From NCBI RefSeq assembly GCF_000719705.1, contig NZ_JOHO01000031.1, positions 1 through 64,000 of the forward strand: a stretch of DNA of 64,000 nucleotides. Direction: 5' to 3'. Under the pieces are notes generated by a model. The model saw only the letters and a list, made by a program, of their open reading frames with translations. It had not been told where the DNA came from and ran no database searches. Made by a program: the position numbers and the translations under genes. Positions 16,420 to 25,742 of the stretch are shown here, in pieces (within the stretch, counting starts at the first letter, position 1; each line of letters begins with the position of its first letter). Source of the DNA: Streptomyces sp. NRRL S-350 (lineage in GTDB: Bacteria > Actinomycetota > Actinomycetes > Streptomycetales > Streptomycetaceae).

Positions 16420-17925
16420 ATGCCCCCCGCACCACCCGGCTCCTCCCCCGTCACCCCGGCTCGGCGCGTCCGCCCCGGTGCCACGCTGGCGACCACCGCA
16501 GCGGCCACCGCCCTCACCACCGTCGCCTACACCGCCCCCACCGCCTCGCTCGCCGCCACCGCCCAGGCCGCACACCTGGGCGCCACCGGTCGCACCTGGA
16601 TCCTGACCGGCACCCTCGTCGGCATCTCGGCTCTGCTGCTCACCGCTGGGAGCGCGGCCGACGACCACGGACGCAAGCGCGTCTTCACCTTCGGCATCCT
16701 GCTGTTCGCCGCCGCCGAGGCGCTGGCCGCGCTCGCCCCCGACGGCACCGTCTACCTGGCCGCCCGGGTGCTCCTCGGGCTGGCCTCGGCGGCCGTCCTG
16801 GCACCGGCGCTCGGCCTGATCAGCCACGCCCACCCGCCCGGGCCCGGGCGGATCCGGGCGCTCGGGATCTGGGGCGCGGCCGTCGGCCTCGGCATCGCGA
16901 TCGGGCCGGTGTACGGCGCGCTGGTCCAGCAGTGGGCCGGGTGGCGCGCGGTCAGCGGCGGGATCGCGGCCGTGTCGGCGGTCGTCGCCGCCTGTGCCGC
17001 CGCCCTCCTCACCGAGTCGCGGGCCGAGCGGGCGCGCGCGCTCGATCCGTACGGGGTACTCACGCTCGCCGCCGGAACCTCCGGCCTGATCGCCGGTCTG
17101 GCAGAAGGACGCGACGGCTGGGCGCGGCCGACGGTGGTGGCGCTGCTGGGAGGCGGGCTGTTACTGCTCGCGGCGTTCGTCCTGGTCGAGGCGAGGGTGC
17201 GGGAGCCGATGCTGGACCTCACACTGTTCCGCAGCCCCGGCTTCCTCGCGGCCACCGGCGGAGCGCTGTTCACCGGGCTGTCACTGGTCGGGTTCATGAG
17301 CTACCTGCCCACCCTGCTGCAGGCCGTGCTCGGCCTGTCCGGACTCGCGGCGGGCGGTGTGCTCGCCCTGTGGTCGGGCCTGTCGGTGGTCTCCGCCCTG
17401 CAGGCCCGGCGGCTGGCGACGCGCCTGTCGGCCGCCGGGCAGGTGACGCTCGGGCTGCTGGTCTGCGGCGTCGGCGAGCTGGGCCTCTACGGGCTGGAGC
17501 CCGGCTCCTCCTGGCTGCGGCTGGCGCCGGGGCTCGCGGTCGCGGGAGTCGGCAGCGGGGTGCTCAACGCCGCCCTCGCCCGGCTGGCGGTCGGCAGTGT
17601 CCCGGCACACCGGGCCGCGATGGGCTCTGGCGCCAACAACACCTCCCGCTACGTCGGTTCGGCGCTCGGCGTGGCGGTCACGGTCGCCGTCGCCGGCTCA
17701 GCCCGCCCGGGCGCCCCCGGACCCGCGGCTGCCGCCAGGGCCCTGGCGGCGGGCACCGACCGGGCCGTCCTGGTCGCCGCCGCCCTCTGCCTGGTCGGCG
17801 CCCTGCTCGCCCTCGCCGCCCGCACCGCCGAAGCCCGCGCGGAGACGGAGACGGAGACGGAGCCGGAGGTGGAGACGGAGGTGGCAGCGGCCAGGCTCCG
17901 CTCGGAGCGCGCCGCCATGCGGTGA
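16420..17925 (+). CDS. MFS drug exporter (DHA2-like)
   Basis: 501-aa major facilitator with about 12-14 transmembrane helices. After helix 2, the segment GSAADDHGRKRVFTFG matches the MFS loop 2-3 motif (GxxxDxxGRKR). The ATG at 16420 has GGAGGGAA upstream. The C-terminal tail has a run of ETETETEPEVETE. An in-frame TTA leucine codon at 17161-17163 makes translation depend on the bldA tRNA, typical of developmentally or secondary-metabolism-linked genes. Probably controlled by the divergent HxlR-family gene; substrate unknown. Confidence 0.9.
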   Translation: MPPAPPGSSPVTPARRVRPGATLATTAAATALTTVAYTAPTASLAATAQAAHLGATGRTWILTGTLVGISALLLTAGSAADDHGRKRVFTFGILLFAAAEALAALAPDGTVYLAARVLLGLASAAVLAPALGLISHAHPPGPGRIRALGIWGAAVGLGIAIGPVYGALVQQWAGWRAVSGGIAAVSAVVAACAAALLTESRAERARALDPYGVLTLAAGTSGLIAGLAEGRDGWARPTVVALLGGGLLLLAAFVLVEARVREPMLDLTLFRSPGFLAATGGALFTGLSLVGFMSYLPTLLQAVLGLSGLAAGGVLALWSGLSVVSALQARRLATRLSAAGQVTLGLLVCGVGELGLYGLEPGSSWLRLAPGLAVAGVGSGVLNAALARLAVGSVPAHRAAMGSGANNTSRYVGSALGVAVTVAVAGSARPGAPGPAAAARALAAGTDRAVLVAAALCLVGALLALAARTAEARAETETETEPEVETEVAAARLRSERAAMR

Positions 17926-18221
17926 CGCCCGGGAAGTCGGCCCGGTCGACTTCCCACGCACCACACCCACCGACCACCTGCGGCCCAGGCCCGCCGCGCC
18001 ACCGGGCGCGTGACGGGTCGGCCGGCGCAGTGGCCTCTCCCGAGCCCGGCGATCAGCGCGAGGATGCGTGGCAGGCGGAGACCGACACCCCGCCCGGGGC
18101 GCGGCCCCGGGTACGGCCCTGGCGGCGGTCACGGTCGGTGCCGCGTCCGGTGCTGCCCGGTGCGCCCGGTGCTGCCGGTGGCCGTCCGCACCGCGACGGC
18201 GTGCTGCTCCCGGACCGTAGG

Positions 18222-18270
18222 GGGTGCCGGGGTGCCGGGGTGCCGGGGTGCCGGGGTGCCGGGGTGCCGA
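18222..18270. repeat. 9-bp tandem repeat
   Basis: At least five copies of a GGGTGCCGG-type 9-mer in direct succession, in the gap after the MFS gene. Confidence 0.85.
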
Positions 18271-18550
18271 GATACCGGGGCACCGGCGCGGACTCGGGGT
18301 TGTTCGGGTCGTGCCCCGCGAGGGCCCTGGCGGGGGGCGGGCTGCGTGGAGGCCGTGGTGCGGGGCGCCGCGGAGTTCGCGGCCGCCGACCCGGTGCCCG
18401 GTCCCGGGGACGCGCCGGTGCCGGGTGGGGAGCCGCTGCCGCTCGGTCGGCCGGCGCAGGGGGGTGTTCGTTGGCCGGCGCAGGGCCGGGTGTTCGTCCG
18501 CCCCGCCGGTGCGCGAGGCGCTGCCGTCGGGTGTGGGCGGGCGGGTCGGT

Positions 18551-18659
18551 CGTGGAGCTGACCGCCGGGCGGTACCTGCTCCCGGACGCCTTCCGCGACG
18601 GCGAGCGGATCCAGGACGGCACCGGTCCCCTGGCCGTCGGGCGCCTGCGGCCACGGTGA
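18551..18659 (+). pseudogene. Possible C-terminal remnant of a degraded gene
   Basis: The frame ending at the TGA of 18657-18659 reads VELTAGRYLLPDAFRDGERI and ends VGRLRPR. It has natural amino-acid composition and reads like the last beta strands of an enzyme domain. Upstream of it the frame dissolves into Gly/Arg-rich noise and there is no start. It could be the tail of a gene lost by deletion, or chance. Confidence 0.2.
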
Positions 18660-18685
18660 GCGGCCGTCCCGGGGCGCGTGCGAAG

Positions 18686-21600
18686 ATGGCAGGGCTGGTG
18701 GGAACGATCTCCGGACGCTTCTGGGACGGTTCTCTGGCCATGGTGAACGACAACGCGCAGCGCGAGGGGCAGCCGCGGCAGGACGCCCTGCTGATGGTGC
18801 CGATCGCGACGGCGCTGATCGCCGCCGACGGGCGGATCCTGCACTGGAGCAGCGACGCGGAGGCGCTGCTCGGTCACCGTGCGGTGGACGCGGTCGGGGC
18901 CAAGGCGGCCAAGCTGCTGACCTCCGACGACGAGCGGCCCGAGGTGCTGGAGCTGTTCCGGCAGATCCTCGAGGGCCTGCCGTGGACGGGCGTGTTCCCG
19001 GTGCGCCACCGTGACGGGCACCTGGTGAATCTGGAGTTCCGCACTCACCCGATCCGGGGGCCGGGCGGCGCTCCGATGGTGCTGGCCGTCGCGTCCGAGG
19101 TGACCACGCTGCGCCGGATCCAGGCGGACCTGGCCGTCCTGGACGGCTTCTTCACGCAGTCCCCGGTCGGCATGGCGGTGTACGACACCGACCTGCGCTT
19201 CGTCCGGCTGAACGAGGCGCTGGCGCGGGCGAACGGCCTGACCGCCGAGGAGCACCTGGGCCACCGGCTCACCGAGGTGCTGCCGGGGCTCAACGGCGCC
19301 GAGTCCGAGGCGGTGATGCGCCGGGTGCTGGCGAGCGGCGAGCCGGTGGTGGACACCCGCTCGCACGGCCGCACCCCGGGCGATCCGCACCACGACCACG
19401 CCTGGTCGGCCTCCTACTTCCGGTTGGAGGACCGCAGCGGCCGGGTCCTCGGGGTGAGCGCGACCGTCATCGACATCACCGAGCGCTTCCGGGCCGACGC
19501 CCGGGCGGTCCGCGCCCAGGAGCGACTGGCCCTGCTGGTCGACGCGACCGCCTCGATCGGCACCACGCTCGATCTGCGGCAGACCGCCAGGGAGCTGGCC
19601 GACGCCATGGTGCCCAGCGTCGCGGACATCAGCGGGGTGTTCGCGCTGGAGGCGCTGGTGGCCGGCCGCAACGTCGAGCCGCCCGCGCCGGACGCCCCTC
19701 AGCTGGTGCGCCGCCTGGCCCTGGCCACCGACGACCCGCTCTACCCGGCCGACGCGCTGCCGGTCGACGCCGTGTACGAGCTCCCGCCGGATTCCCCGTA
19801 CAGCCGTGCGCTGAGCGCCGGACGGACGGTGGTGGTGCCGTCCTGGGAGCTGCCCATGCTGGGCGAGGGCATCAGCGAGAGCCGCCGGCAGGCCTACCTG
19901 GGCGACCGGCCGCGCCCGGTGCGGATCACCCCGCTGGTGGCGCGCGGCACCACGCTCGGCATGGTGGTGTACTCGCGGCGCGGCGAGCGCGAGTCCTTCG
20001 CCGAGGCCGACATCACCCTCGGTGAGGAACTGGCCTCGCGGGCCGCCGTCGCGATCGACAACGCCCGGCTGTACCTGCGCCAGCACCAGACCGTCCTGGC
20101 CCGCCAGCAGGCGCTGCGGGAGGCGAAGGCGGCGCAGGAGCGCCTGGCGCTGGTCAACGTGGCCTCCACCCGGATCGGCACGACGCTCGATCTCGCCCAG
20201 ACCGCGAAGGAGTTGGCCGAGGTGGCGACGCCCAGGCTGGCGGACACGGTGGTGGTGGAGGTGTTGGAGGAGTTGGTCCGCGGCGAGCGCGAGGTCCGCG
20301 CGCCGGCGGACGGTTCGGCGCTGCTGCGACGGATGGCCTTCCATTCGGTGCACGGCTCGACCCTGCAGCCGATCGCCCGCACCGGCAACGTGCACCGCTT
20401 CCAGTCCGGTTCGCCGTACGCGTGGAGCCTGGCGCACCGAAAGCCGGTGCTGGTGCCGCGGATGGACGAGCAGGGCATGGCCTGGTTCGCGGACGATCCG
20501 GTGCGCACCGCCGCCATCCGGGAGCAGAACGTGCGCTCGTTCATGGTGGTCCCGCTGATCGCGCGCGGCACCCCGGTCGGCGTCGCGGGCTTCTACCGCA
20601 CGCTCGCCGAGCGGCCGTACGAGGACGATGACGTGGCGTTGGCCGGGGAGTTGGCGGTGCGGGCCGCCGTCTCGATCGACAACGCGCTGCTGTTCACCCG
20701 CGAGCGCGACGCGGCCGCCGCCCGGCAGCGGGCGCTGGACGAGACCTGGGCCGCCCAGCAGCGGCTGTCGCTGCTGAACGAAGCCAGCACCCGGATCGGC
20801 ACCACGCTGGATCTGCACCGCACCGCGCAGGAGTTGGTGGAGGTGGTGATCCCGCGCTTCGCCGACTTCGTCACCGTGGACCTGCGCGATGCGGTGCTGA
20901 GCGGCGAGGAGCCCGGGCCCGTCCCGGCCGAGGGGCCGGTGCTGATGCGGGCGGTGGCGGTCGGCGAGGCCGCCTCGGACGGCAGCATGACGGGCGCGGC
21001 CGACCAGATGGGCGAGACCTCCCAGTCCGCCGAGGTGTACGCGCAGAGCCTGCGCACCCGGCGCTCGATCCTGGTGTCCGAGGTGACGGAGGAGAAGCTG
21101 CGCCGGATCGTCGCGGCCCCCGACCGGGTGGAGCCGAGCCTGACCGCCGGGGTGCACTCCTACCTGATGGTGCCGCTGGTGGCGCGCGGACACGTGCTCG
21201 GCGGCGCGGAGTTCGTCCGCACCCGCAACCCGGCGCCGTTCGGCCCGGCGGACCGCTCGCTCGCCGAGGAACTGGCCGCCCGCACCGCGCTGGCGATCGA
21301 CAACGGCCGGCTCTACCGCCGCGAACGGGACACCGCCCTCATGCTGCAGCGCAGCCTGCTGCCGCAGGAGGTGCACCGCACCCTCGGGTTGGAGATCGCC
21401 TACCGCTACCAGCCCAGCAGCGTGGTCAGCGAGGTCGGCGGCGACTGGTTCGACGTCATCCCGCTGTCCTCCGGGCGGGTCGCCCTGATCGTCGGGGACG
21501 TGATGGGCCACGGCATCCGGGCCGCCGCGACGATGGGGCAACTGCGGACGGCGGCAAGGACGTTGATCACCCTCGACCTGGATCCTGCGCGCGTCCTGTA

Positions 21601-22423
21601 CCGGCTGGACGAGGCCACCACCGCCGTCGGGGAGGGCCAGTTCGCCACCTGCGTCTGCGTGGTCTACGACCCGGTGGACCGCCGCTGCACCGCGGCCAGC
21701 GCCGGACACCTGCCGCCCGTGGTCGCCGACACCGAAGGGCACACCCGCCTGATCGAGCTGCCCACCGGCGCACCGCTCGGGGTCGGCGGAGTCCCCTTCG
21801 AGAGCGCGGAGTTCACCCTCCCCGAGGAGGGCATCCTGACGCTCTACACCGACGGGCTGGTCGAGCGCCGGGGCCGCGACCTGGACGAGGGGATCCGGCT
21901 GCTCCGCCGGACGGTCGCCGACCGGCGCGGCTCGCTGGAGCAGACCTGCGACGCCGTCCTCACCCGGCTCACCGCCCGCACCAGCGAGGACGACATCGCC
22001 GTCATCATGGCGCAGGTGCGCCCGTACGGCGCGGACCGGATCGCCACCCTGCCGCTCACCGGCGACCGCGCGATGGTCGCGCACTCGCGGCGCTTCACCC
22101 GCGAGACCCTGGACTCCTGGGGGCTCCACGCGCTCGTCGACTGGGCCGAACTGCTCACCAGCGAGCTGATCACCAACGCCCTCGTGCACGCCGGATCCCC
22201 CACCCAGCTGCGGCTGTTCTGCAACCGGGTGCTCACCGTCGAGGTCGCCGACCAGGAGACGGAGGCGCCCCGGATCCGCCGCGCCCGCACCGAGGACGAG
22301 GGCGGGCGCGGCATCCACCTGGTCAACGAGCTCGCGCACCGCTGGGGCAGCCGCCGGACCGGCGACGGCAAGGTGGTCTGGTTCGAGCTGGAACTGCCCC
22401 CGGGAGCCTCACCGACCGCATGA
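18686..22423 (+). CDS. Multidomain PAS-GAF-SpoIIE phosphatase-HATPase regulator
   Basis: 1245-aa soluble signalling protein. Order: two PAS-like domains (about 25-130 and 145-270); three GAF-like sensor modules (about 280-460, 485-665, 690-870), each opening with a variant of RIGTTLDLxxTAxEL; a PP2C/SpoIIE phosphatase (about 885-1110) with metal motifs GGDWFDV and GDVMGHG; and a C-terminal anti-sigma-type ATPase (about 1125-1240) with ELITNALVHAG and EGGRGIHLV. Such proteins dephosphorylate anti-anti-sigma factors and can also phosphorylate them. The start is uncertain: ATG 18686 or ATG 18740 (MVNDNAQREG). Confidence 0.9.
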   Translation: MAGLVGTISGRFWDGSLAMVNDNAQREGQPRQDALLMVPIATALIAADGRILHWSSDAEALLGHRAVDAVGAKAAKLLTSDDERPEVLELFRQILEGLPWTGVFPVRHRDGHLVNLEFRTHPIRGPGGAPMVLAVASEVTTLRRIQADLAVLDGFFTQSPVGMAVYDTDLRFVRLNEALARANGLTAEEHLGHRLTEVLPGLNGAESEAVMRRVLASGEPVVDTRSHGRTPGDPHHDHAWSASYFRLEDRSGRVLGVSATVIDITERFRADARAVRAQERLALLVDATASIGTTLDLRQTARELADAMVPSVADISGVFALEALVAGRNVEPPAPDAPQLVRRLALATDDPLYPADALPVDAVYELPPDSPYSRALSAGRTVVVPSWELPMLGEGISESRRQAYLGDRPRPVRITPLVARGTTLGMVVYSRRGERESFAEADITLGEELASRAAVAIDNARLYLRQHQTVLARQQALREAKAAQERLALVNVASTRIGTTLDLAQTAKELAEVATPRLADTVVVEVLEELVRGEREVRAPADGSALLRRMAFHSVHGSTLQPIARTGNVHRFQSGSPYAWSLAHRKPVLVPRMDEQGMAWFADDPVRTAAIREQNVRSFMVVPLIARGTPVGVAGFYRTLAERPYEDDDVALAGELAVRAAVSIDNALLFTRERDAAAARQRALDETWAAQQRLSLLNEASTRIGTTLDLHRTAQELVEVVIPRFADFVTVDLRDAVLSGEEPGPVPAEGPVLMRAVAVGEAASDGSMTGAADQMGETSQSAEVYAQSLRTRRSILVSEVTEEKLRRIVAAPDRVEPSLTAGVHSYLMVPLVARGHVLGGAEFVRTRNPAPFGPADRSLAEELAARTALAIDNGRLYRRERDTALMLQRSLLPQEVHRTLGLEIAYRYQPSSVVSEVGGDWFDVIPLSSGRVALIVGDVMGHGIRAAATMGQLRTAARTLITLDLDPARVLYRLDEATTAVGEGQFATCVCVVYDPVDRRCTAASAGHLPPVVADTEGHTRLIELPTGAPLGVGGVPFESAEFTLPEEGILTLYTDGLVERRGRDLDEGIRLLRRTVADRRGSLEQTCDAVLTRLTARTSEDDIAVIMAQVRPYGADRIATLPLTGDRAMVAHSRRFTRETLDSWGLHALVDWAELLTSELITNALVHAGSPTQLRLFCNRVLTVEVADQETEAPRIRRARTEDEGGRGIHLVNELAHRWGSRRTGDGKVVWFELELPPGASPTA

Positions 22424-22455
22424 AGCGGCTCTCGACCGGCCCGGCCGGAGCTCGT

Positions 22456-23529
22456 TCAGTCCGGCAGGAGGAGGTTGACGTCGCCGAACTCGTGCCAGAG
22501 GTAGCGGTGCCGGACGGCGGCGTCGTAGCAGGCGGCCAGGAGCGGACGGCCGGCGACGGCGGCGAGCATCAGGAGGTGGGAGGCGCGGGGCTCGTGCCAG
22601 CCGGTGAGCAGACCGTCCACGGCGCGGACGCCGCGCTCCGGGGTGATGACCAACTCCGTCCAGCCGTCGGCCTCCTGGAGGGCACCGTCCGGTGCGACGG
22701 CGGACTCCAGGGCCCGGACCACGGTGGTGCCGACGGCGATCACCCGGCCGCCCTCGGCCCGGACGTGCCCGACCAGACGGGCCGTGGCGGCCGGGACGTG
22801 GAAGCGCTCGGCGTACGGAGCCTCGTGCACCTCGGGCGAAGCCACCCCGGTGTGCAGGGTGACCGGTGCGACGAGCACGCCCCGGCCCGCCAGCCGGGCC
22901 ACCGTCTCGGCGCTGAACGGGCGGGCCGCGCTGGGCATTTCGCTGCTCCCCGGGACGGTGGCGAAGACCGTCTGGTAGGCCTCGATCGGCCACTCGCGGT
23001 CCACGTAGCCGTACCGGATCGCCCGGCCGTGCCGCGCCAGGTAGGGGAACAGGCGGGTCGGCAAGTCGAGTTCGGCGCGCCAGAGGCGGGCGGTGAAGGC
23101 GCGGGTCAGCACCGCGGAGCCGCCGGCGGGCAGCGCGACCCGCAGTCCCGGGCGGGCCGGGGACTCCTCGGGCGGGTAGTACGCAGCCGCCTCCCCCGGC
23201 ACCACCCGGCGCAGTTCGACCAGGTGGGAGCCGTGTCGGTCCGGCTGGGCGGAGGAGAGGTGCAGCGCCACGGGGGTGCCGTCGGGCAGCGCGCCGGACA
23301 GCGCGGCCGGAAGGGTGGCCGAGTTGTTGACCACCAGGAGGTCTCCCGGACGCAGCACCGCGGGCAGGTCGGTGAAGCGACGGTGCTCGACACCGCCGGT
23401 GGCTCGCCGGCCGACCAGCATCCGTACGCCGTCCCGGGCGGCGCCTCGGGCCTCCGCCGGTGCGCGGGCGGAGAGCTCGGGCGGGACGGTGAGGCCGAGG
23501 CCGAGGCCGAGCTGGGTGCGGGCGGTCAC
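22456..23529 (-). CDS. QueA-like S-adenosylmethionine:tRNA ribosyltransferase-isomerase
   Basis: 357-aa QueA-family protein. Family motifs include LRPGDLLVVNNSATLPAA near residue 60, TLHTGVASPEVHEAPYAERF in the C-terminal half, AVGTTVVRALES and FGDVNLLLPD at the end. True QueA transfers a ribosyl group from SAM to queuine-precursor tRNA. No other queuosine gene (queC-queG, tgt) is seen here, so substrate and role are uncertain. Its ATG overlaps the stop of the upstream SDR (23526-23529), a coupling that suggests a shared pathway. Confidence 0.85.
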   Translation of the reverse strand: MTARTQLGLGLGLTVPPELSARAPAEARGAARDGVRMLVGRRATGGVEHRRFTDLPAVLRPGDLLVVNNSATLPAALSGALPDGTPVALHLSSAQPDRHGSHLVELRRVVPGEAAAYYPPEESPARPGLRVALPAGGSAVLTRAFTARLWRAELDLPTRLFPYLARHGRAIRYGYVDREWPIEAYQTVFATVPGSSEMPSAARPFSAETVARLAGRGVLVAPVTLHTGVASPEVHEAPYAERFHVPAATARLVGHVRAEGGRVIAVGTTVVRALESAVAPDGALQEADGWTELVITPERGVRAVDGLLTGWHEPRASHLLMLAAVAGRPLLAACYDAAVRHRYLWHEFGDVNLLLPD

Positions 23530-24461
23530 CGGTCACCCCGGTCGGCCCGGGCCGCGGTCGGCTCCGCGGCGTGGTCCACGGTCTGGTCCGTGGCCGGGTC
23601 CGCGGTCGGCTCCGCGGCCGGGTCCGCGGCCCGCTCGGCCAGGTCCACGGCCCGGTAGCGGCCGGACGGCGCGCCGCCCCGGAGCAGGCCGAGCAGGACG
23701 GGCGCCACCTGCTCGGGCAGCGGCTCCCCGGAGATGTCCTCACCCGGGCAGGCCTCCTGGAGCATCCGGGTGCGCATGCTGCCCGGGTCGACCGCCCAGA
23801 CCCGCAGCTCCGGCTCTTCCAGGGCGAGGACGGCGGTGGCGAGGTCGAGCGCGGCCTTGCTTGCTCCGTAGCCGCCCCAGCCGACGTAGGGCACGACGGC
23901 GGCGTCGGAGCTGATGTTGAGGACGGCGCCGGCGCGGGCGCGCAGCTGCGGCAGGACGAGTTGGGTGAGGGCGATCGGGGCGAGCGCGTTGGCCTCGAAG
24001 GTCTCCAGCAGGTCCGGCAGCGGGTGGTCGGCCAGCCGGGGCAGTGGCTGCGAACCGGGGGTGGGCCCGGAGGCGGGCGCGGAGCCGGGTTCGGAGGCGG
24101 GGGCGGGTTCGGAGCCGGGCCCGGAGGCGGAGGCGGGTTCGGAGGCGGGGGCGGGCGCGCCGTTGAGCGTGCCGGCGTTGTTGACCAGCAGGCTCGCGCC
24201 GCCGAGGCGCTCGGCGGCCTCGGCCAGGTGGGCGCGGTGGTCGTCGTCGACGATGCTGCCGGGCAGGGCGACGACCTTGGTGACGGCGGCCAGCTCCGCC
24301 TCGGCGGCGGCGAGGCCCGCCGCGCCCCGGGCGGTGATCACCAGCTGCCAGCCGTCGGCGGCGAGGGCGTGCGCGAGGGCCAGGCCGAGGCCCCGGGAGG
24401 CGCCGGTGACCAGGGCGACGGGGGCGGGGTGCGGTACGGCGGTGCGCTGTGCTGCGTTCAT
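23526..24461 (-). CDS. SDR family oxidoreductase with low-complexity insert
   Basis: 311-aa classical short-chain dehydrogenase: TGASRGLG cofactor loop, NNAG motif, catalytic Ser in NISSDAA and YGASKAAL with the YxxxK pair. Two low-complexity additions stand out: an Ala/Pro/Ser/Glu-rich repeat of about 30 residues (pattern EPASASGPGS, EPAPASEPGS) right after NNAGTLNG, and a C-terminal tail of Asp/Pro/Ala/Thr repeats (DPAAEPTADPATDQ). Both look like translated tandem-repeat expansions outside the fold. Coupled by a 4-bp overlap to the QueA-like gene. Confidence 0.87.
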   Translation of the reverse strand: MNAAQRTAVPHPAPVALVTGASRGLGLALAHALAADGWQLVITARGAAGLAAAEAELAAVTKVVALPGSIVDDDHRAHLAEAAERLGGASLLVNNAGTLNGAPAPASEPASASGPGSEPAPASEPGSAPASGPTPGSQPLPRLADHPLPDLLETFEANALAPIALTQLVLPQLRARAGAVLNISSDAAVVPYVGWGGYGASKAALDLATAVLALEEPELRVWAVDPGSMRTRMLQEACPGEDISGEPLPEQVAPVLLGLLRGGAPSGRYRAVDLAERAADPAAEPTADPATDQTVDHAAEPTAARADRGDR

Positions 24462-24549
24462 GCCGCAACCATCGCGCCGCCGGGGCGGGCGGTGGATCGA
24501 CCGCCGGGACCGGGCCGGGGGGACGTTGGTCGTAGACCGGCGGACCGTC

Positions 24550-25509
24550 CTACGACCCGGCGCCGGAGCCTTCGGCCCAGCTCTGCGGGTCCGTCCAGGA
24601 GGCCAGGGTGCGGCGGGTCTCGAAGCGGCGCTCGCGGCCGGTCAGCGGGTCCGTGAACTCGATCACCGAGGCGAGCAGTTGCAGCGGGCGGCGGAAGTCG
24701 TCGGGGGCCGGCTCGGGCAGCACCACCGGGTACACCGGGTCGCCGAGGATCGGCAGCCCGAGGCCGCTCATGTGCAGCCGCAGCTGGTGGGTGCGTCCGC
24801 TGGACGGGTGCAGCCGGTACCGGCCGTGGCCGTCGCGGCGTTCCAGCAGCTCGATCCGGCTCTCGCTGTTCGGGGGCGCGTCCAGCTCCCGTGCGGCGAT
24901 CACTCCGCGTTCCTTGACGATGTGGCTGCGCACGGTGCGGGGCAGGCTCAGCTCCGGGTCGTACCCGGCGACCGCCTGGTACTCCTTGCGCACCAGGCGG
25001 TCCCGGAAGAGCGTCTGGTAGGCACCGCGCTCCTCGGGGCGCACCACGAACATGGCCAGGCCGGCGGTGAGCCGGTCCAGGCGGTGCGCCGGACTGAGCG
25101 CGGGCAGGCCGAGGGTGTGCCGCAGCCGGGAGAGGGCCGTCTCGGCGACGTGCTTGCCGCGCGGGGTGGTGGCCAGGAAGTGCGGCTTGTCGACGACCAC
25201 CAGGTGCTCGTCACGGTGCAGCACGACCAGCTCGAACGGGACGCGCACCTCGTCCGGGAGGTCCCGGTGGAACCACAGGTGCCCGCCGGGGCGGAACGGT
25301 TCGTCCGGCGCGATCGGGCCCTGCTCGCCGACGATCTCCCGGTCGCGCAGCGCCGCGTCGATCCGTTCGGCGGGGACGGTGGGCAGCCGTTCGAGCAGGT
25401 GGTCCCGCACGGTCGGCCAGGGGCCTTCGAACGGCAGCCGCAGGTGCACCGGGTCGACGCCGTGGCGCTGCGGGAGGGGGGAGGCGGGTCGGCGGTTCTT
25501 GCGTCTCAT
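24550..25509 (-). CDS. RluA-family pseudouridine synthase
   Basis: 319-aa RNA pseudouridine synthase. The catalytic motif HRLDRLTAGL, with the nucleophilic Asp, lies near residue 142. KPHFLATTP, RKEYQAV and HPSSGRTHQLRLHM are further family motifs. There is no clear S4 domain at the N-terminus, which starts with a basic MRRKNRRP. ATG at 25509; the upstream extension of the frame is Arg/Ala-rich noise. Single gene; the target (23S rRNA or tRNA position) cannot be told. Confidence 0.9.
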   Translation of the reverse strand: MRRKNRRPASPLPQRHGVDPVHLRLPFEGPWPTVRDHLLERLPTVPAERIDAALRDREIVGEQGPIAPDEPFRPGGHLWFHRDLPDEVRVPFELVVLHRDEHLVVVDKPHFLATTPRGKHVAETALSRLRHTLGLPALSPAHRLDRLTAGLAMFVVRPEERGAYQTLFRDRLVRKEYQAVAGYDPELSLPRTVRSHIVKERGVIAARELDAPPNSESRIELLERRDGHGRYRLHPSSGRTHQLRLHMSGLGLPILGDPVYPVVLPEPAPDDFRRPLQLLASVIEFTDPLTGRERRFETRRTLASWTDPQSWAEGSGAGS

Positions 25510-25742
25510 GTCCCGGCCCAGGGTAGTGCGCGCCGCCGCCGGCCCCGCCGGCGGTGCTGCCCCGGTCCCGCTCGGGCGGGCCGAGGCGCTGAGCCGGGCG
25601 GACCGCGCGGTCGAGGTGCTGACCCGGGGCGGGGCGGGGAGAGTGGGTCGGAGGCCCTCGCTCCGCCGGGGGCCTCCGACGATCTTGTCAAACACCAGTC
25701 GGGCTCGGAGCCGTCCGAGGCCGACGGACCACTGGAGGACGT

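Larger units (their letters stand above)
17926..18685. other. 760-bp stretch without a supported gene
   Basis: Frames here are open on both strands because of GC content, but no start, ribosome binding site or domain convinces. It contains a 9-bp tandem repeat (GGGTGCCGG unit, 18222-18270) and, at its right end, a short coding-like fragment (18551-18659). Confidence 0.6.

Noticed and set aside
18053..22339. A 1428-codon open frame on the minus strand
   Set aside because: Antisense shadow of the PAS/GAF/SpoIIE gene, whose domains and motifs are unmistakable on the plus strand.
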